Below are positions 7,570-14,619 of a DNA stretch of 28,960 nt, in pieces (within the stretch, counting starts at the first letter, position 1; each line of letters begins with the position of its first letter). The notes beneath the pieces are model-generated. The model searched no databases. It was not told where the DNA came from and saw only the letters and a program-made list of their open reading frames with translations. A program made the translations under genes and the position numbers. The stretch is from JBFMGD01 sp040751775 (GTDB lineage Bacteria > Bacillota > Dethiobacteria > DTU022), in NCBI GenBank assembly GCA_040751775.1, contig JBFMGD010000033.1, positions 1-28,960 on the forward strand. The letters run 5' to 3'.

Positions 7570-7609
7570 CTCACATCGTTTCCGTCATTGGCACTAAAGC
7601 TTAATGGCA
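7570..7609. repeat. 40-base direct repeat, copy 2
   Basis: This copy runs from CTCACATCG to TTAATGGCA and sits 29 bases after copy 1. It marks the point where the J-domain-like pseudogene loses similarity (near 7640), which suggests that the repeated element interrupted that gene. No transposase gene or target-site duplication is visible nearby. Confidence 0.7.
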
Positions 7610-8133
7610 GTGCACCGAACGGGCGTTGGCCATGGCCGAAAAAGCGAGGACCCGAGCCCACAAGTATTGAAAATTTTCAGGCAATTTTGGGTTAAGGTCG
7701 GGGTGCAACCGGCGCACCAGCTGCCGGAATATTTTTCGCAACTCTTGAGATTCAGCGACGCTGAGCCGGGGTAAACTGTCGATATACTCGGCCTCATGGA
7801 TTTTTTTGACCAGTTCCAGCGCTTCTTCTTCCCACTTCTTTAGTTCTTCGTTTAACGATTCTCAATCTGTTCCAAATCGTATGCTTCACTGCGGTTGAGG
7901 CAAACGCGGATTAGCTCTGTTTTGCGTTTCAGCCTGGGCATTTCGTTACGGAGAATAAATAATTCGTATTGCTTGCGCCTAATCTTTAAATAATACTGTT
8001 TCTCCAACTCTCTTTTCTCTGTAGTTGATAGCATCTTCCGCTCGGCAGCCAGTTTGGCCAGTTCTTCCCGCAAGGCATCGTATTGATTCTTTATCGCGGC
8101 ATACTCCGGGGAAAGCGCCAAGTCCTTATCCAC
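7601..8133 (-). pseudogene. Frameshifted DnaJ-like (J-domain-like) protein gene
   Basis: The first part (GTG at 8133, 93 codons) gives a helical segment with LREELAKLAAERK and MPRLKRKTELIRVCLNRSEA, then stops at 7852 after LEQIENR. The next frame continues directly with LNEELKKWEEEALELVKK and then IFRQLVRRLHPDLNP, the LHPDLNP being a J-domain-like HPD core. Joining them needs one extra T in the TTAAA tract at about 7855-7859 (TTTAAA expected), so a one-base deletion or a read error explains the break. Similarity ends near 7640 after YLWARVLA, where repeat-associated DNA begins, so the C-terminus is also lost. Intact relatives are small coiled-coil/J-domain proteins of unknown role in Firmicutes. 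Confidence 0.62.
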
Positions 8134-8169
8134 AACGGTTTATCTGCCTTTCACCGGCATCTTGAAGCA

Positions 8170-8313
8170 CTACAATCTCGGATCCACCGGTTCGCTCTCC
8201 AGGGCCAAAACGCCGAATACGCATTCGTGGATCCGGTAAAGGGGTTATTTTTCCACGAACCTTTCCAAGGCTTCCAGGCCCAGGGCGAATTCTTTCAGAG
8301 CCAGCCGCCGCAT
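8170..8313 (-). pseudogene. Short coding-like remnant with an internal stop
   Basis: An ATG at 8313 with a GGGAGA site upstream opens a 22-codon frame, MRRLALKEFALGLEALERF followed by VEK, that ends in TAA at 8245-8247. The same frame then continues as PLYRIHECVFGVLALESE and VDPRL to a second stop at 8170. A single nonsense change in a small protein gene would give this picture. No family is recognised. It may instead be a genuine 22-residue peptide. Confidence 0.3.
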
Positions 8314-8332
8314 CTGTAAAAATCTCCCTGGC

Positions 8333-8530
8333 TTAGCCGCCAAAGGTGTTATTATCTTCCAATTCCCGGTCGGTCCAGTCCTTGGTCGTATTCAAGGCAT
8401 GGATTCCTTTAAGTTCCCAAAAGCCGCCATCGTTGGCAAGTCTGATGAAAGGATAGCACCTCGGACGGCTGGCCAGGGGAGAGCCGAGGCTGGTATCATA
8501 ATAAGTTATTATTGTTGCATTAATTCGACA
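8333..8530 (-). pseudogene. 5'-truncated fragment of an unidentified gene
   Basis: The minus-strand frame is open from 8530 to a TAA at 8333-8335 but has no start codon. Its last 45 residues look like real protein: RCYPFIRLANDGGFWELKG, then IHALNTTKDWTDRELEDN, then NTFGG. I do not recognise the family. It ends 20 bases before the small remnant at 8313. The interval from 8531 to 8640 has no gene. It contains the 7-base inverted repeat GCGCAGC/GCTGCGC near 8577-8592. Confidence 0.4.
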
Positions 8531-8687
8531 CTAACCAACATTTTCCTGCTTAGCGTGCTGAATTTGAAGGAAAGCGGCGCAGCGTGCTGCGCTCCAACGG
8601 AGGAAGGGTCGTATAGATGATGGTGTATTGATCATTTACCGGAGCAGGCAACCTGGGATGATATAATGTAACGGGTAGAGAACTTGA

Positions 8688-8717
8688 TTGACAGGGGCAG
8701 ACTTTTACTGCTATAAT
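8688..8717 (+). promoter_or_regulatory. Consensus promoter of the tetR gene at 8762
   Basis: A perfect -35 TTGACA (8688-8693) and a perfect -10 TATAAT (8712-8717), extended by TG (8709-8710), are separated by 18 bases. A second extended -10-like box, TGATATAAT (8659-8667), lies upstream but lacks a -35. Such a strong promoter directly followed by an operator is typical of an autorepressed gene. Confidence 0.85.
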
Positions 8718-8734
8718 TTGGTCGTCTGACCAAA
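8717..8734. promoter_or_regulatory. Operator 1 of the TetR regulator at 8762
   Basis: TTTGGTC-GTCT-GACCAAA is a perfect 7-base inverted repeat with a 4-base centre. It begins at the last base of the -10 box and covers the transcription start. The site at 9384-9401 matches it in 15 of 18 bases. Half-site TTGGTC. Confidence 0.85.
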
Positions 8735-8761
8735 CAACAATTTGAGTTAAAGGATACGGCA

Positions 8762-9343
8762 ATGGGCAGAAAAAACAACACGCCACAGCGGCAAGAAGAA
8801 ATCATTTGGGCTTTATATGATTGCCTGGCTGAAAACGGCCATGAAAAAATTACGGTGAAGGAAATCGCCAAACGGGCCAGGCTGGCCCCGGGAGTAATTC
8901 ATTATTACTTTGACAGCAAAGATGCAATCGTCACCAGGCTGGCGGAAGCGCTTATTGAAAAATACAGCAGCCTGTTGACCGCCAGTATCGCCGGAGCGGC
9001 TTCACCCGAGGAGAAGCTGGTCAAGGCGATCGAGTGTATTGTGGACAATATGATTATTGACCGCCCGATCAACCGGGTCTTTTTCAACCTCCTGCAGATG
9101 GGCTATGAAAGAGAAGAATTGGGCAAGACGGCAAAAGTGATGTTTGAGAAGTACCGGGGCTTTTTTCAAAGCCTGTTTAGCGATAACGCTCTACCCCGGG
9201 AAAGCCACTTGTTGGCCGCGGAACTGGTGGCCCTGACCGAAGGCCTCTCCATACAAGTAATGATTGACCCGGGCGCCTTTGACCGGGATACAGTGCGCAA
9301 TATCATGATCGAATCCTGTATACGAAAAATTAAACCTGCATAA
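8762..9343 (+). CDS. TetR-family regulator controlling itself and the aminotransferase
   Basis: A 193-residue TetR-type repressor. The N-terminal DNA-binding domain (about residues 10-56) includes ITVKEIAKRARLAPGVIHYY followed by FDSKDAIV. The C-terminal helices form the ligand and dimer domain. They resemble the BetI/TetR_C_6 type, with many hydrophobic residues around MGYEREELGKTAKVMFEKY. A consensus promoter and a perfect palindrome lie upstream, and a related palindrome lies just past its stop in front of the aminotransferase gene. It is therefore very probably autoregulated and the local controller of that enzyme. The ligand is unknown but may be the aminotransferase substrate, an amine or amino acid. 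Confidence 0.93.
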   Translation: MGRKNNTPQRQEEIIWALYDCLAENGHEKITVKEIAKRARLAPGVIHYYFDSKDAIVTRLAEALIEKYSSLLTASIAGAASPEEKLVKAIECIVDNMIIDRPINRVFFNLLQMGYEREELGKTAKVMFEKYRGFFQSLFSDNALPRESHLLAAELVALTEGLSIQVMIDPGAFDRDTVRNIMIESCIRKIKPA

Positions 9344-9377
9344 TAATTGATCAAGAGCATTTCGCTAAATTTTTTCT

Positions 9378-9401
9378 TATAAATTTGGTTGTATGACCAA
9401 C
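9378..9401 (+). promoter_or_regulatory. -10 box and operator 2 before the aminotransferase
   Basis: TATAAA (9378-9383) is directly followed by the 18-base operator 9384-9401 (half-sites TTTGGT and ACCAA, centre TGTATG). The arrangement copies that at 8712-8734. No good -35 is found 16-18 bases upstream, so the promoter may be weak or need an activator. The leader to the ATG at 9545 is about 135 bases long and contains a minimal ATG-TAG frame at 9453 preceded by AAGGAAGG. Confidence 0.65.
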
Positions 9402-9544
9402 CTAATATACATATAGTAGTCTGAATAATTTCTCTTGAAGGAAGGTTGAGAAATGTAGAGCGATCAAGAAAGAGCGGATCATAAAGGGCGAGTAAAAAAG
9501 AGGCTGTCTGAGCAAGCCGACTTCATTTAAAGGAGACTTGAAAG

Positions 9545-10936
9545 ATGTCCACAATTACACTTGCAAGGGTTAAGGATTTATTAAAGCGTGAGGAAGAACG
9601 CTACGCGTCAGAGCATCCCGGGTCCAGGGCGCTTTTCGAGCAAGCAAAAAAAAACTATGTGGCGGGGGTCCCCATGTCCTGGATGCGCATCTGGTCCGGC
9701 GGGTTCCCCCTGTTTGTCGACAAGGCTGAAGGTGTCTCCATCACCGATGTAGACGGCCACCACTATCTTGATCTTTGCCTTGGCGACACCGGCGGCCTCT
9801 GCGGGCACGCCAACCCCGCGATCGTTGAAGCAATTCACGAGCAAATGCAAACCAGGGGCACCACCACCATGCTGCCCACGGAGGATTGTCTCTGGGTAGG
9901 GCGGGAGCTGGAACGCCGCTTCAAGCTGCCCTACTGGCAGATCCTGATGTCCGCCAGCGACGCCAACCGGTTTGCCTTAAAAGCGGCGCGGGAATATACC
10001 GGCCGCCGCTTAACTCTCGCCATGAACGCAACCTATCACGGTTCTGTTGATGAAACCTTGTGTTTCATGGTGGGCGGCATGTTGATGCATTACCCCGGCA
10101 TGATGGGGCCGGTTATGAAAGACCCGTCTGAAACAACGCGCATGATTGAATTCAATGATGTGGCAGCCCTGGAAGAGGCCCTGGCCACGCAAGAGATCGC
10201 CTGCCTGATCACCGAGCCCGCCATGACCAATGTGGGCATCATCAAGCCCGAACCGGGATACCTGGAAGCAATGCGGGAGCTCACGCAAAAATACGGCACG
10301 CTGTTGCTGATCGACGAAACCCATACCATGTGCGCCGGACCGCGGGGTTTTACCGGCGGCACAAAGTTAATGCCCGATATCTTTGTGGCGGGGAAATTCA
10401 TCGCCGGCGGATACCCCGGAGCCGTCCTCGGCTTCAACGAAGCGGTTGCCGCCTGGCTGGGGAAGCGCATCCCCTGGCAAAACTTTTTCGGGTTCGGCGG
10501 CACCCTCTCCGGCAATGCCGCTGCCGTAGCCGGCATGCGCGCCGCCCTGGAAAAGATCCTCAACGAAGAAAACTTCGCGCGCATGATCAGACTGGCGGAA
10601 ATCATGGAAGCCGGTATCGCCGCGCTTATTCAAGACTACAGCCTCGATTGGTATGTAGCCCGCATCGGCTGCCGGGTAGAATTTCGTTTTACCCCCAATC
10701 CTCCGAAAAACGGCGGCGAAGCTCTTTTCACTGAAGCGGATTACAACGCGGTAGATATAATTGAGGAAGGTTTAACCGGCCCCATTGAAGCTCTCGTGCA
10801 CCTCTATTGCGCCAACCGGGGGGTCCTGCTTACTCCTATCCACGAAATGGCCCTGGTCGGCCCCGCCACCACGGAGGCGGATGTGCAGCGCTATGTCTCC
10901 ATCCTGGAAGAGATGGTCAAGGAGCTGACCGCTTGA
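9545..10936 (+). CDS. Class III PLP-dependent aminotransferase (glutamate-1-semialdehyde aminomutase-like)
   Basis: A 463-residue fold-type I PLP enzyme. Seen: ITDVDGHHYLDLCLGD (66-81), the phosphate-binding region SASDANRFALKAAR (136-149), the PLP-ring Asp257 in LLIDETHT, and the Schiff-base Lys284 in DIFVAGKFIAGGYPGA. This layout is that of class III aminotransferases close to glutamate-1-semialdehyde aminomutase and 'aspartate aminotransferase family' enzymes. However, SDAN replaces the usual SGTEAN, and DETHT the usual DEV(M/Q), so it is not the heme-pathway HemL. It probably transfers the amino group of an amine or beta/omega-amino acid. AAGGAG lies 9-10 bases before the ATG. The enzyme is very likely under control of the adjacent TetR protein. 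The substrate cannot be read from the sequence. Confidence 0.88.
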   Translation: MSTITLARVKDLLKREEERYASEHPGSRALFEQAKKNYVAGVPMSWMRIWSGGFPLFVDKAEGVSITDVDGHHYLDLCLGDTGGLCGHANPAIVEAIHEQMQTRGTTTMLPTEDCLWVGRELERRFKLPYWQILMSASDANRFALKAAREYTGRRLTLAMNATYHGSVDETLCFMVGGMLMHYPGMMGPVMKDPSETTRMIEFNDVAALEEALATQEIACLITEPAMTNVGIIKPEPGYLEAMRELTQKYGTLLLIDETHTMCAGPRGFTGGTKLMPDIFVAGKFIAGGYPGAVLGFNEAVAAWLGKRIPWQNFFGFGGTLSGNAAAVAGMRAALEKILNEENFARMIRLAEIMEAGIAALIQDYSLDWYVARIGCRVEFRFTPNPPKNGGEALFTEADYNAVDIIEEGLTGPIEALVHLYCANRGVLLTPIHEMALVGPATTEADVQRYVSILEEMVKELTA

Positions 10937-10980
10937 GAGGTATGCCTGAAAGCTGCAAACAGAAGTAAAAGCCAATCCGG

Positions 10981-11004
10981 CCCCTCGATGTCACAATCGA
11001 GGGG
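10981..11004. terminator. Hairpin terminator between convergent genes
   Basis: CCCCTCGAT (10981-10989) pairs perfectly with ATCGAGGGG (10996-11004) around a 6-base loop, followed by TTAATCAT. It lies between the ends of the aminotransferase (plus) and the YhaN-like gene (minus) and could serve both. The T-run is poor, so its strength is uncertain. Confidence 0.65.
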
Positions 11005-11031
11005 TTAATCATACCAATTATTTGCTGATGT

Positions 11032-13356
11032 TTATATGCTGAAGATGCCTTGTAACACTATATGATTAACCGTTCCCCCGTCGATGGCGGTGCGGAGGGC
11101 GGCAGGGACTTCATCCTTGGCCGTGAAGTAGATGACCTGCCAGCCTTGTTCGGCGACCCGGAGGAGGGTTTGCAGCTGGCGCTGCAGGCGGGCGGTGTCG
11201 GATTTGATGAATGGGTCGTCGAGGATGAAGAAGCCCTGTTCGCCCTTGAGCAGCTTCTCGCCCAGGGCGAGGCGCACGGCGAGGTAGAGCTGGTCAAAGG
11301 CGCCGCCGGAGAGCTTGCCGGCGGAGAGGCGGGCGCCGTCGCGGCGCGTGACCCGGATCTCGCTGCTTTCCCGGTCGAAGAGCACCTCGCTGTAGAGGCC
11401 GCCGGTGATCTCGTGGAAGTAGCCCGATACGGGGCTGGCCGCACCGAAGAGCGCCGAAACCCGGTCCCGCTCCTCCGCCTCGATCTCGTTGAAGACGGTG
11501 ATAACCTGCAGGGCGTCGTCGCGGTTGGCCGCGTGCTCGCGCAGGAAGGCGCGCATGATGGCGCCGATTTCCCGCAGGTCGGTGGCGGTCTGGCAGTGCA
11601 GGTAGTCTTCCCCGGTCTCCAGGATACGGTTGGCCTCCCGCTCCACATCCTTAAGCGCCGCTGCGAACTGCTTCGTCTGCTCGCCGAGGGCGGCGATTCT
11701 CGCCAGGCAGGTTTGCCTCTTTTCCTGCAGCGAGGCTGCGCTTTTTTCGCTGTACTTGACCGCTGCGGCCAGCTCTTTATAGCTTTCCAGCTCCTGCAGG
11801 GCCGACTCCCAGTGGGCTAGGCCGCCGGTGGGCCCCTCCCCCTCGAACAGGTTGTGCAGGATCGTCTTCTGCCTGTCGGCCTGCTGCTCCAGCTCGTCTT
11901 TGTGCTTTAACTGCGCCGCGTATTCGGAGAGCGCGCCCGTGCCGGAGCGCAGCTTGACCGCGTCGACGGCGCGGCTCAGCTGCTCGCTCTCTTCGGCCAG
12001 CCGCGCTATTTTTTGCCGCAGCTCCGCAGCGGCGGCGGCAAGCGTGTCTTCGCTTCGCTGCAGCCGGTTCAGCTCTTCCTGCGCGGCGGCGTGTTCTTCG
12101 GTGACGGACTGCAGCGCGGCGCGCACTTCCTCGACGCTGCCGGCGGGCAGGCTGTAGCGGGAAAGGAGAGAGCGCATCCGCTGCAGGGATACGGCGAGGG
12201 CGGAGCGCTCCCCGTGCAGGCGCCAGAAGGAGAGCGCCAGGCCGCCGGCGGCCAGGGCGGATGCGGCCGCCGTTACAATAAAGAAGGGCGACGGAGATAA
12301 CACTGCTCCGAGAAGAGAGATCACCAGGGCGGCGGCGGCCACCGCGGCGGAAGCGGCAAGGAGCCTGGCAGCGCCTTGCCGGCGGGTCAGCCCCTGCAGC
12401 TTCTGTTCGTAGTTGATCAGCTCCGGGCGCACCGCTTCGTCCAGGGTTTTCTTTCGTTCATCTATTGTTTTGCAGGCGCTTTGCTTGATCAGCAGCTCGC
12501 GGGTCAGCGCGGCGCGGCCCTCTTCCTTCTGCTGCAGCGCCGCCTGCAGCTCTGATTTTTCACGGCTGAGCCTCTCGATATCCCGCTCGCCGTCGGCCCA
12601 GCGGCGCTCGTCCGCCGCGTTGAACCGCTCCAGGGAGGCGGCGGCTTCCGCCGCGGCGCGCAACTGCTCGAGGGCCGCCGTGCCCTTGAGGTAGATCTCC
12701 CGGCGGCGGGCCTGCTCCAGCGCTTCCAGCGCCGCGTTGATGCGGCGCAGCTCTTCGGCGCAAGCCGCCTGCTCCTGCTCCAGCTTCTCAAATTCGACTT
12801 CGGCCAGCCTTTCGAGGAGGCCGTCTATTTTGACGGCGGCCGCCTCGGCCTGCTCGAGGCGCTCTTTTAACTTGTTGCCGCTTACGTTTTTATAGTAGCC
12901 CTTTTCGGTGATGCCGGCCATGTCGTAGAGCTTCTTTTTTATTTCGGCGATCTCGCCGGTGCGCAGGCCGGTCAGCCGGTCGGTGATCGCGGTGTAAAAG
13001 TCGCCTTCAGGGCCGGCGACGGCGAGGTTGCTGTTGCGCACGACGAAGATGTTGGCGCACTCGGCGGGGGTGAGGTCGGCGAGCGTTGCCAGGCTGCCCT
13101 GCTCAGGCAGCTTGAGCGTTTGCCCGGTCCCATCTTCGAGCAGGAGGTAACCCTCCGGGCTCTCCGCGACCCGGTTAAGCTTCTCGAACTCCTTCTCGCG
13201 CGCCTGGCGGCCGAGGAGGAACTTGACCAGGGCGTCGATGGTGAGCGATTTGCCGGCCTCGTTGCGGCCCTGCAGCAGGTTGAAGCCGGGGGCGAGGGCG
13301 CAGGCCCGGTCGCTTAAAGGGCCGTAGAGCTTGATGTAGAGCTCGCGGATCAGCAT
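11032..13356 (-). CDS. YhaN/SbcC-like SMC-type ATPase with two membrane segments
   Basis: A 774-residue AAA/SMC-type ATPase. Walker A is GRNEAGKS at 30-37. Helical coiled-coil segments run from about 160 to 320 and 380 to 600. The ABC signature is LSGGAFDQ at 682-689 and Walker B is FFILDDPF at 709-716. The halves therefore come together in one head, as in Rad50/SbcC and YhaN. Unlike SbcC there are two hydrophobic helices (about 331-352 and 357-378) at the tip of the coiled coil and no CxxC zinc hook, a feature of the YhaN group, so the arms may be tethered to the membrane. Its ATG overlaps the stop of the phosphoesterase gene by 7 bases, so the two are co-translated partners, probably a DNA-end-processing complex. 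Confidence 0.88.
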   Translation of the reverse strand: MLIRELYIKLYGPLSDRACALAPGFNLLQGRNEAGKSLTIDALVKFLLGRQAREKEFEKLNRVAESPEGYLLLEDGTGQTLKLPEQGSLATLADLTPAECANIFVVRNSNLAVAGPEGDFYTAITDRLTGLRTGEIAEIKKKLYDMAGITEKGYYKNVSGNKLKERLEQAEAAAVKIDGLLERLAEVEFEKLEQEQAACAEELRRINAALEALEQARRREIYLKGTAALEQLRAAAEAAASLERFNAADERRWADGERDIERLSREKSELQAALQQKEEGRAALTRELLIKQSACKTIDERKKTLDEAVRPELINYEQKLQGLTRRQGAARLLAASAAVAAAALVISLLGAVLSPSPFFIVTAAASALAAGGLALSFWRLHGERSALAVSLQRMRSLLSRYSLPAGSVEEVRAALQSVTEEHAAAQEELNRLQRSEDTLAAAAAELRQKIARLAEESEQLSRAVDAVKLRSGTGALSEYAAQLKHKDELEQQADRQKTILHNLFEGEGPTGGLAHWESALQELESYKELAAAVKYSEKSAASLQEKRQTCLARIAALGEQTKQFAAALKDVEREANRILETGEDYLHCQTATDLREIGAIMRAFLREHAANRDDALQVITVFNEIEAEERDRVSALFGAASPVSGYFHEITGGLYSEVLFDRESSEIRVTRRDGARLSAGKLSGGAFDQLYLAVRLALGEKLLKGEQGFFILDDPFIKSDTARLQRQLQTLLRVAEQGWQVIYFTAKDEVPAALRTAIDGGTVNHIVLQGIFSI

Positions 13357-14423
13357 AGCTTCGCCTCCATCATCGCCCTGACGGCAAACTCGCGCTGCCG
13401 GGCACGGCGGGCGGGGTCGTCGCTTGCGGCCCGGTCCAGCCGGGTGAGAAAGCTCTTGAAAAGGTCGTCTTCGAGGACGACGCGGATATCCTGGAAGGTG
13501 AGCTCGGGCGGGGCGGCGCAGCGCCCGGCGGTCAGCTGCTCCACCCGGTGCGCGAGGTCGCTTTCGGCAACGCCCCGGGAACCGTCGATGTAGCCGGAAA
13601 CGGTAAGGATCAGCCGCGCCGCCGGGTGCAGGCCGTCGAGCGCTTCCGCCAGCTGCGCGAGGGGGTCTGATCCGGCGAAGGGGTCGAGGGTGATGTTGAC
13701 GGTTGCGTAGTGGGGGGTGTCGAGGCGATACTCCCCGGGCGGCCCGCCGGGCGTGAAGAGGTTAACCTTGCGCCGCCCCGTCTCGCGCCGGGTGATGGAG
13801 ACCGGTGAGCCGGGGTAGACAAAGTAGCCGCCCCGGTCAAGGGTGCGCACGGTGAAGTTGGTGTGAAAGTGCCCGGCCAGGACGTAGTCGAAGGGCAGGC
13901 CCTGGAAGTGGGAAAGCTTGACGGGCATATATCTGGCTGCGCCTTCGTCGCCCAGCTCCTGCCGGGCGTAGAAGGTGTCGAGCAGTTCACCGTGATAGAG
14001 AAGCAGGTGGCGCTTGCCGGCGGACAGCCTGCCGCTTAAGGCGTGCAGCCGGTCGAGGACCGTGCCGCCTTCGCGGTCCGAGGAGCTGTGCGGCAGCCCC
14101 CAGATCAGCAGATCGCCGTGCGCGAAGGGGGTTTCCCAGTCGGTGAGGATCACGGCGTTCGCACCCAGGTAGATGCCGCCGGAGTAGGCGGCGTAGTCGT
14201 GGTTGCCGGGCAGCACCAGCACGGTGAAGGGCCGGCCGGAGAAGGCTTCCCGGACCCGGTCCTGCAGCTTGAGGAGATCGGCGCCCTGATCAAAGAGGTC
14301 GCCGCTGATAGCGAGGAGGCTGATCTGCTCGCGCTCGCCGATCTGTAAGAGCGTTTGCAGCGCCTGCCAGCGCTCATCGCCGTGCTTCTTAAGATGGAGG
14401 TCGGCTGTGTGGAGGATTTTCAA
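13350..14423 (-). CDS. YhaO/SbcD-like metallophosphoesterase (DNA nuclease subunit)
   Basis: A 357-residue calcineurin-like phosphoesterase. The five metal motifs are present: DLH at 8-10, GDLFD with Asp42, GNHD at 73-76, YHGE with His144, and GHFH at 184-187. These are the two-metal nuclease residues of Mre11/SbcD. The following YPGSPVSI segment is also characteristic of SbcD/YhaO, and a C-terminal cap of about 130 residues completes the protein. It is shorter than E. coli SbcD (about 400 residues). Its stop overlaps the start of the YhaN-like ATPase. The start ATG lacks an obvious ribosome site (AAATTGAAA precedes it), which is unusual here and may mean low expression. It lies 196 bases downstream of jetD on the same strand, with a small repeat in between. 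Confidence 0.88.
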   Translation of the reverse strand: MKILHTADLHLKKHGDERWQALQTLLQIGEREQISLLAISGDLFDQGADLLKLQDRVREAFSGRPFTVLVLPGNHDYAAYSGGIYLGANAVILTDWETPFAHGDLLIWGLPHSSSDREGGTVLDRLHALSGRLSAGKRHLLLYHGELLDTFYARQELGDEGAARYMPVKLSHFQGLPFDYVLAGHFHTNFTVRTLDRGGYFVYPGSPVSITRRETGRRKVNLFTPGGPPGEYRLDTPHYATVNITLDPFAGSDPLAQLAEALDGLHPAARLILTVSGYIDGSRGVAESDLAHRVEQLTAGRCAAPPELTFQDIRVVLEDDLFKSFLTRLDRAASDDPARRARQREFAVRAMMEAKLC

Positions 14424-14437
14424 TTTAGTTTAACTTG

Positions 14438-14479
14438 CCCCCCTCACCATAGTCCTCTCCCTCCATTGGGGGAGAGGGA
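14438..14479. repeat. Dispersed CCCTCACC-type palindromic repeat, copy B
   Basis: An inverted-orientation partner of the element at 3091-3135. Both share CCCCCCTCACC, a CCTCT(C/T)CCTCCA left arm and a GGGGAGAG right arm. It sits in the leader between jetD and the YhaO-like gene, where the hairpin could affect read-through. The remaining spacer (14480-14619) contains the palindrome AGATCT but no clear gene or terminator. Confidence 0.6.
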
Positions 14480-14619
14480 ACTCTTCTGGGAATACGGGGT
14501 ATTTCCAGGGTAACGATCTTAGATCTATAATTCACCAAAAATGGCGGCGATCCTTTGTCTAAACGTGGCGAATACTGTAACAGGGATAAATCTTCTGGGC
14601 ACGGGTGCGCCTGGCGCCT

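Noticed and set aside
7501..7609. Possible CRISPR array
   Set aside because: There are only two imperfect copies with one 29-base gap, no third repeat and no cas genes. The repeat also extends beyond usual CRISPR repeat symmetry.
10981..11004. Riboswitch or attenuator
   Set aside because: It is a plain 9-base-pair hairpin between convergent gene ends, with no alternative pairing or downstream gene to regulate.
11062..11820. Plus-strand open frame of about 250 codons opposite the YhaN-like gene
   Set aside because: It is a mirror of the GC-rich coding strand, with no motifs or ribosome site, while the minus strand carries the ATPase signature and Walker B motifs.
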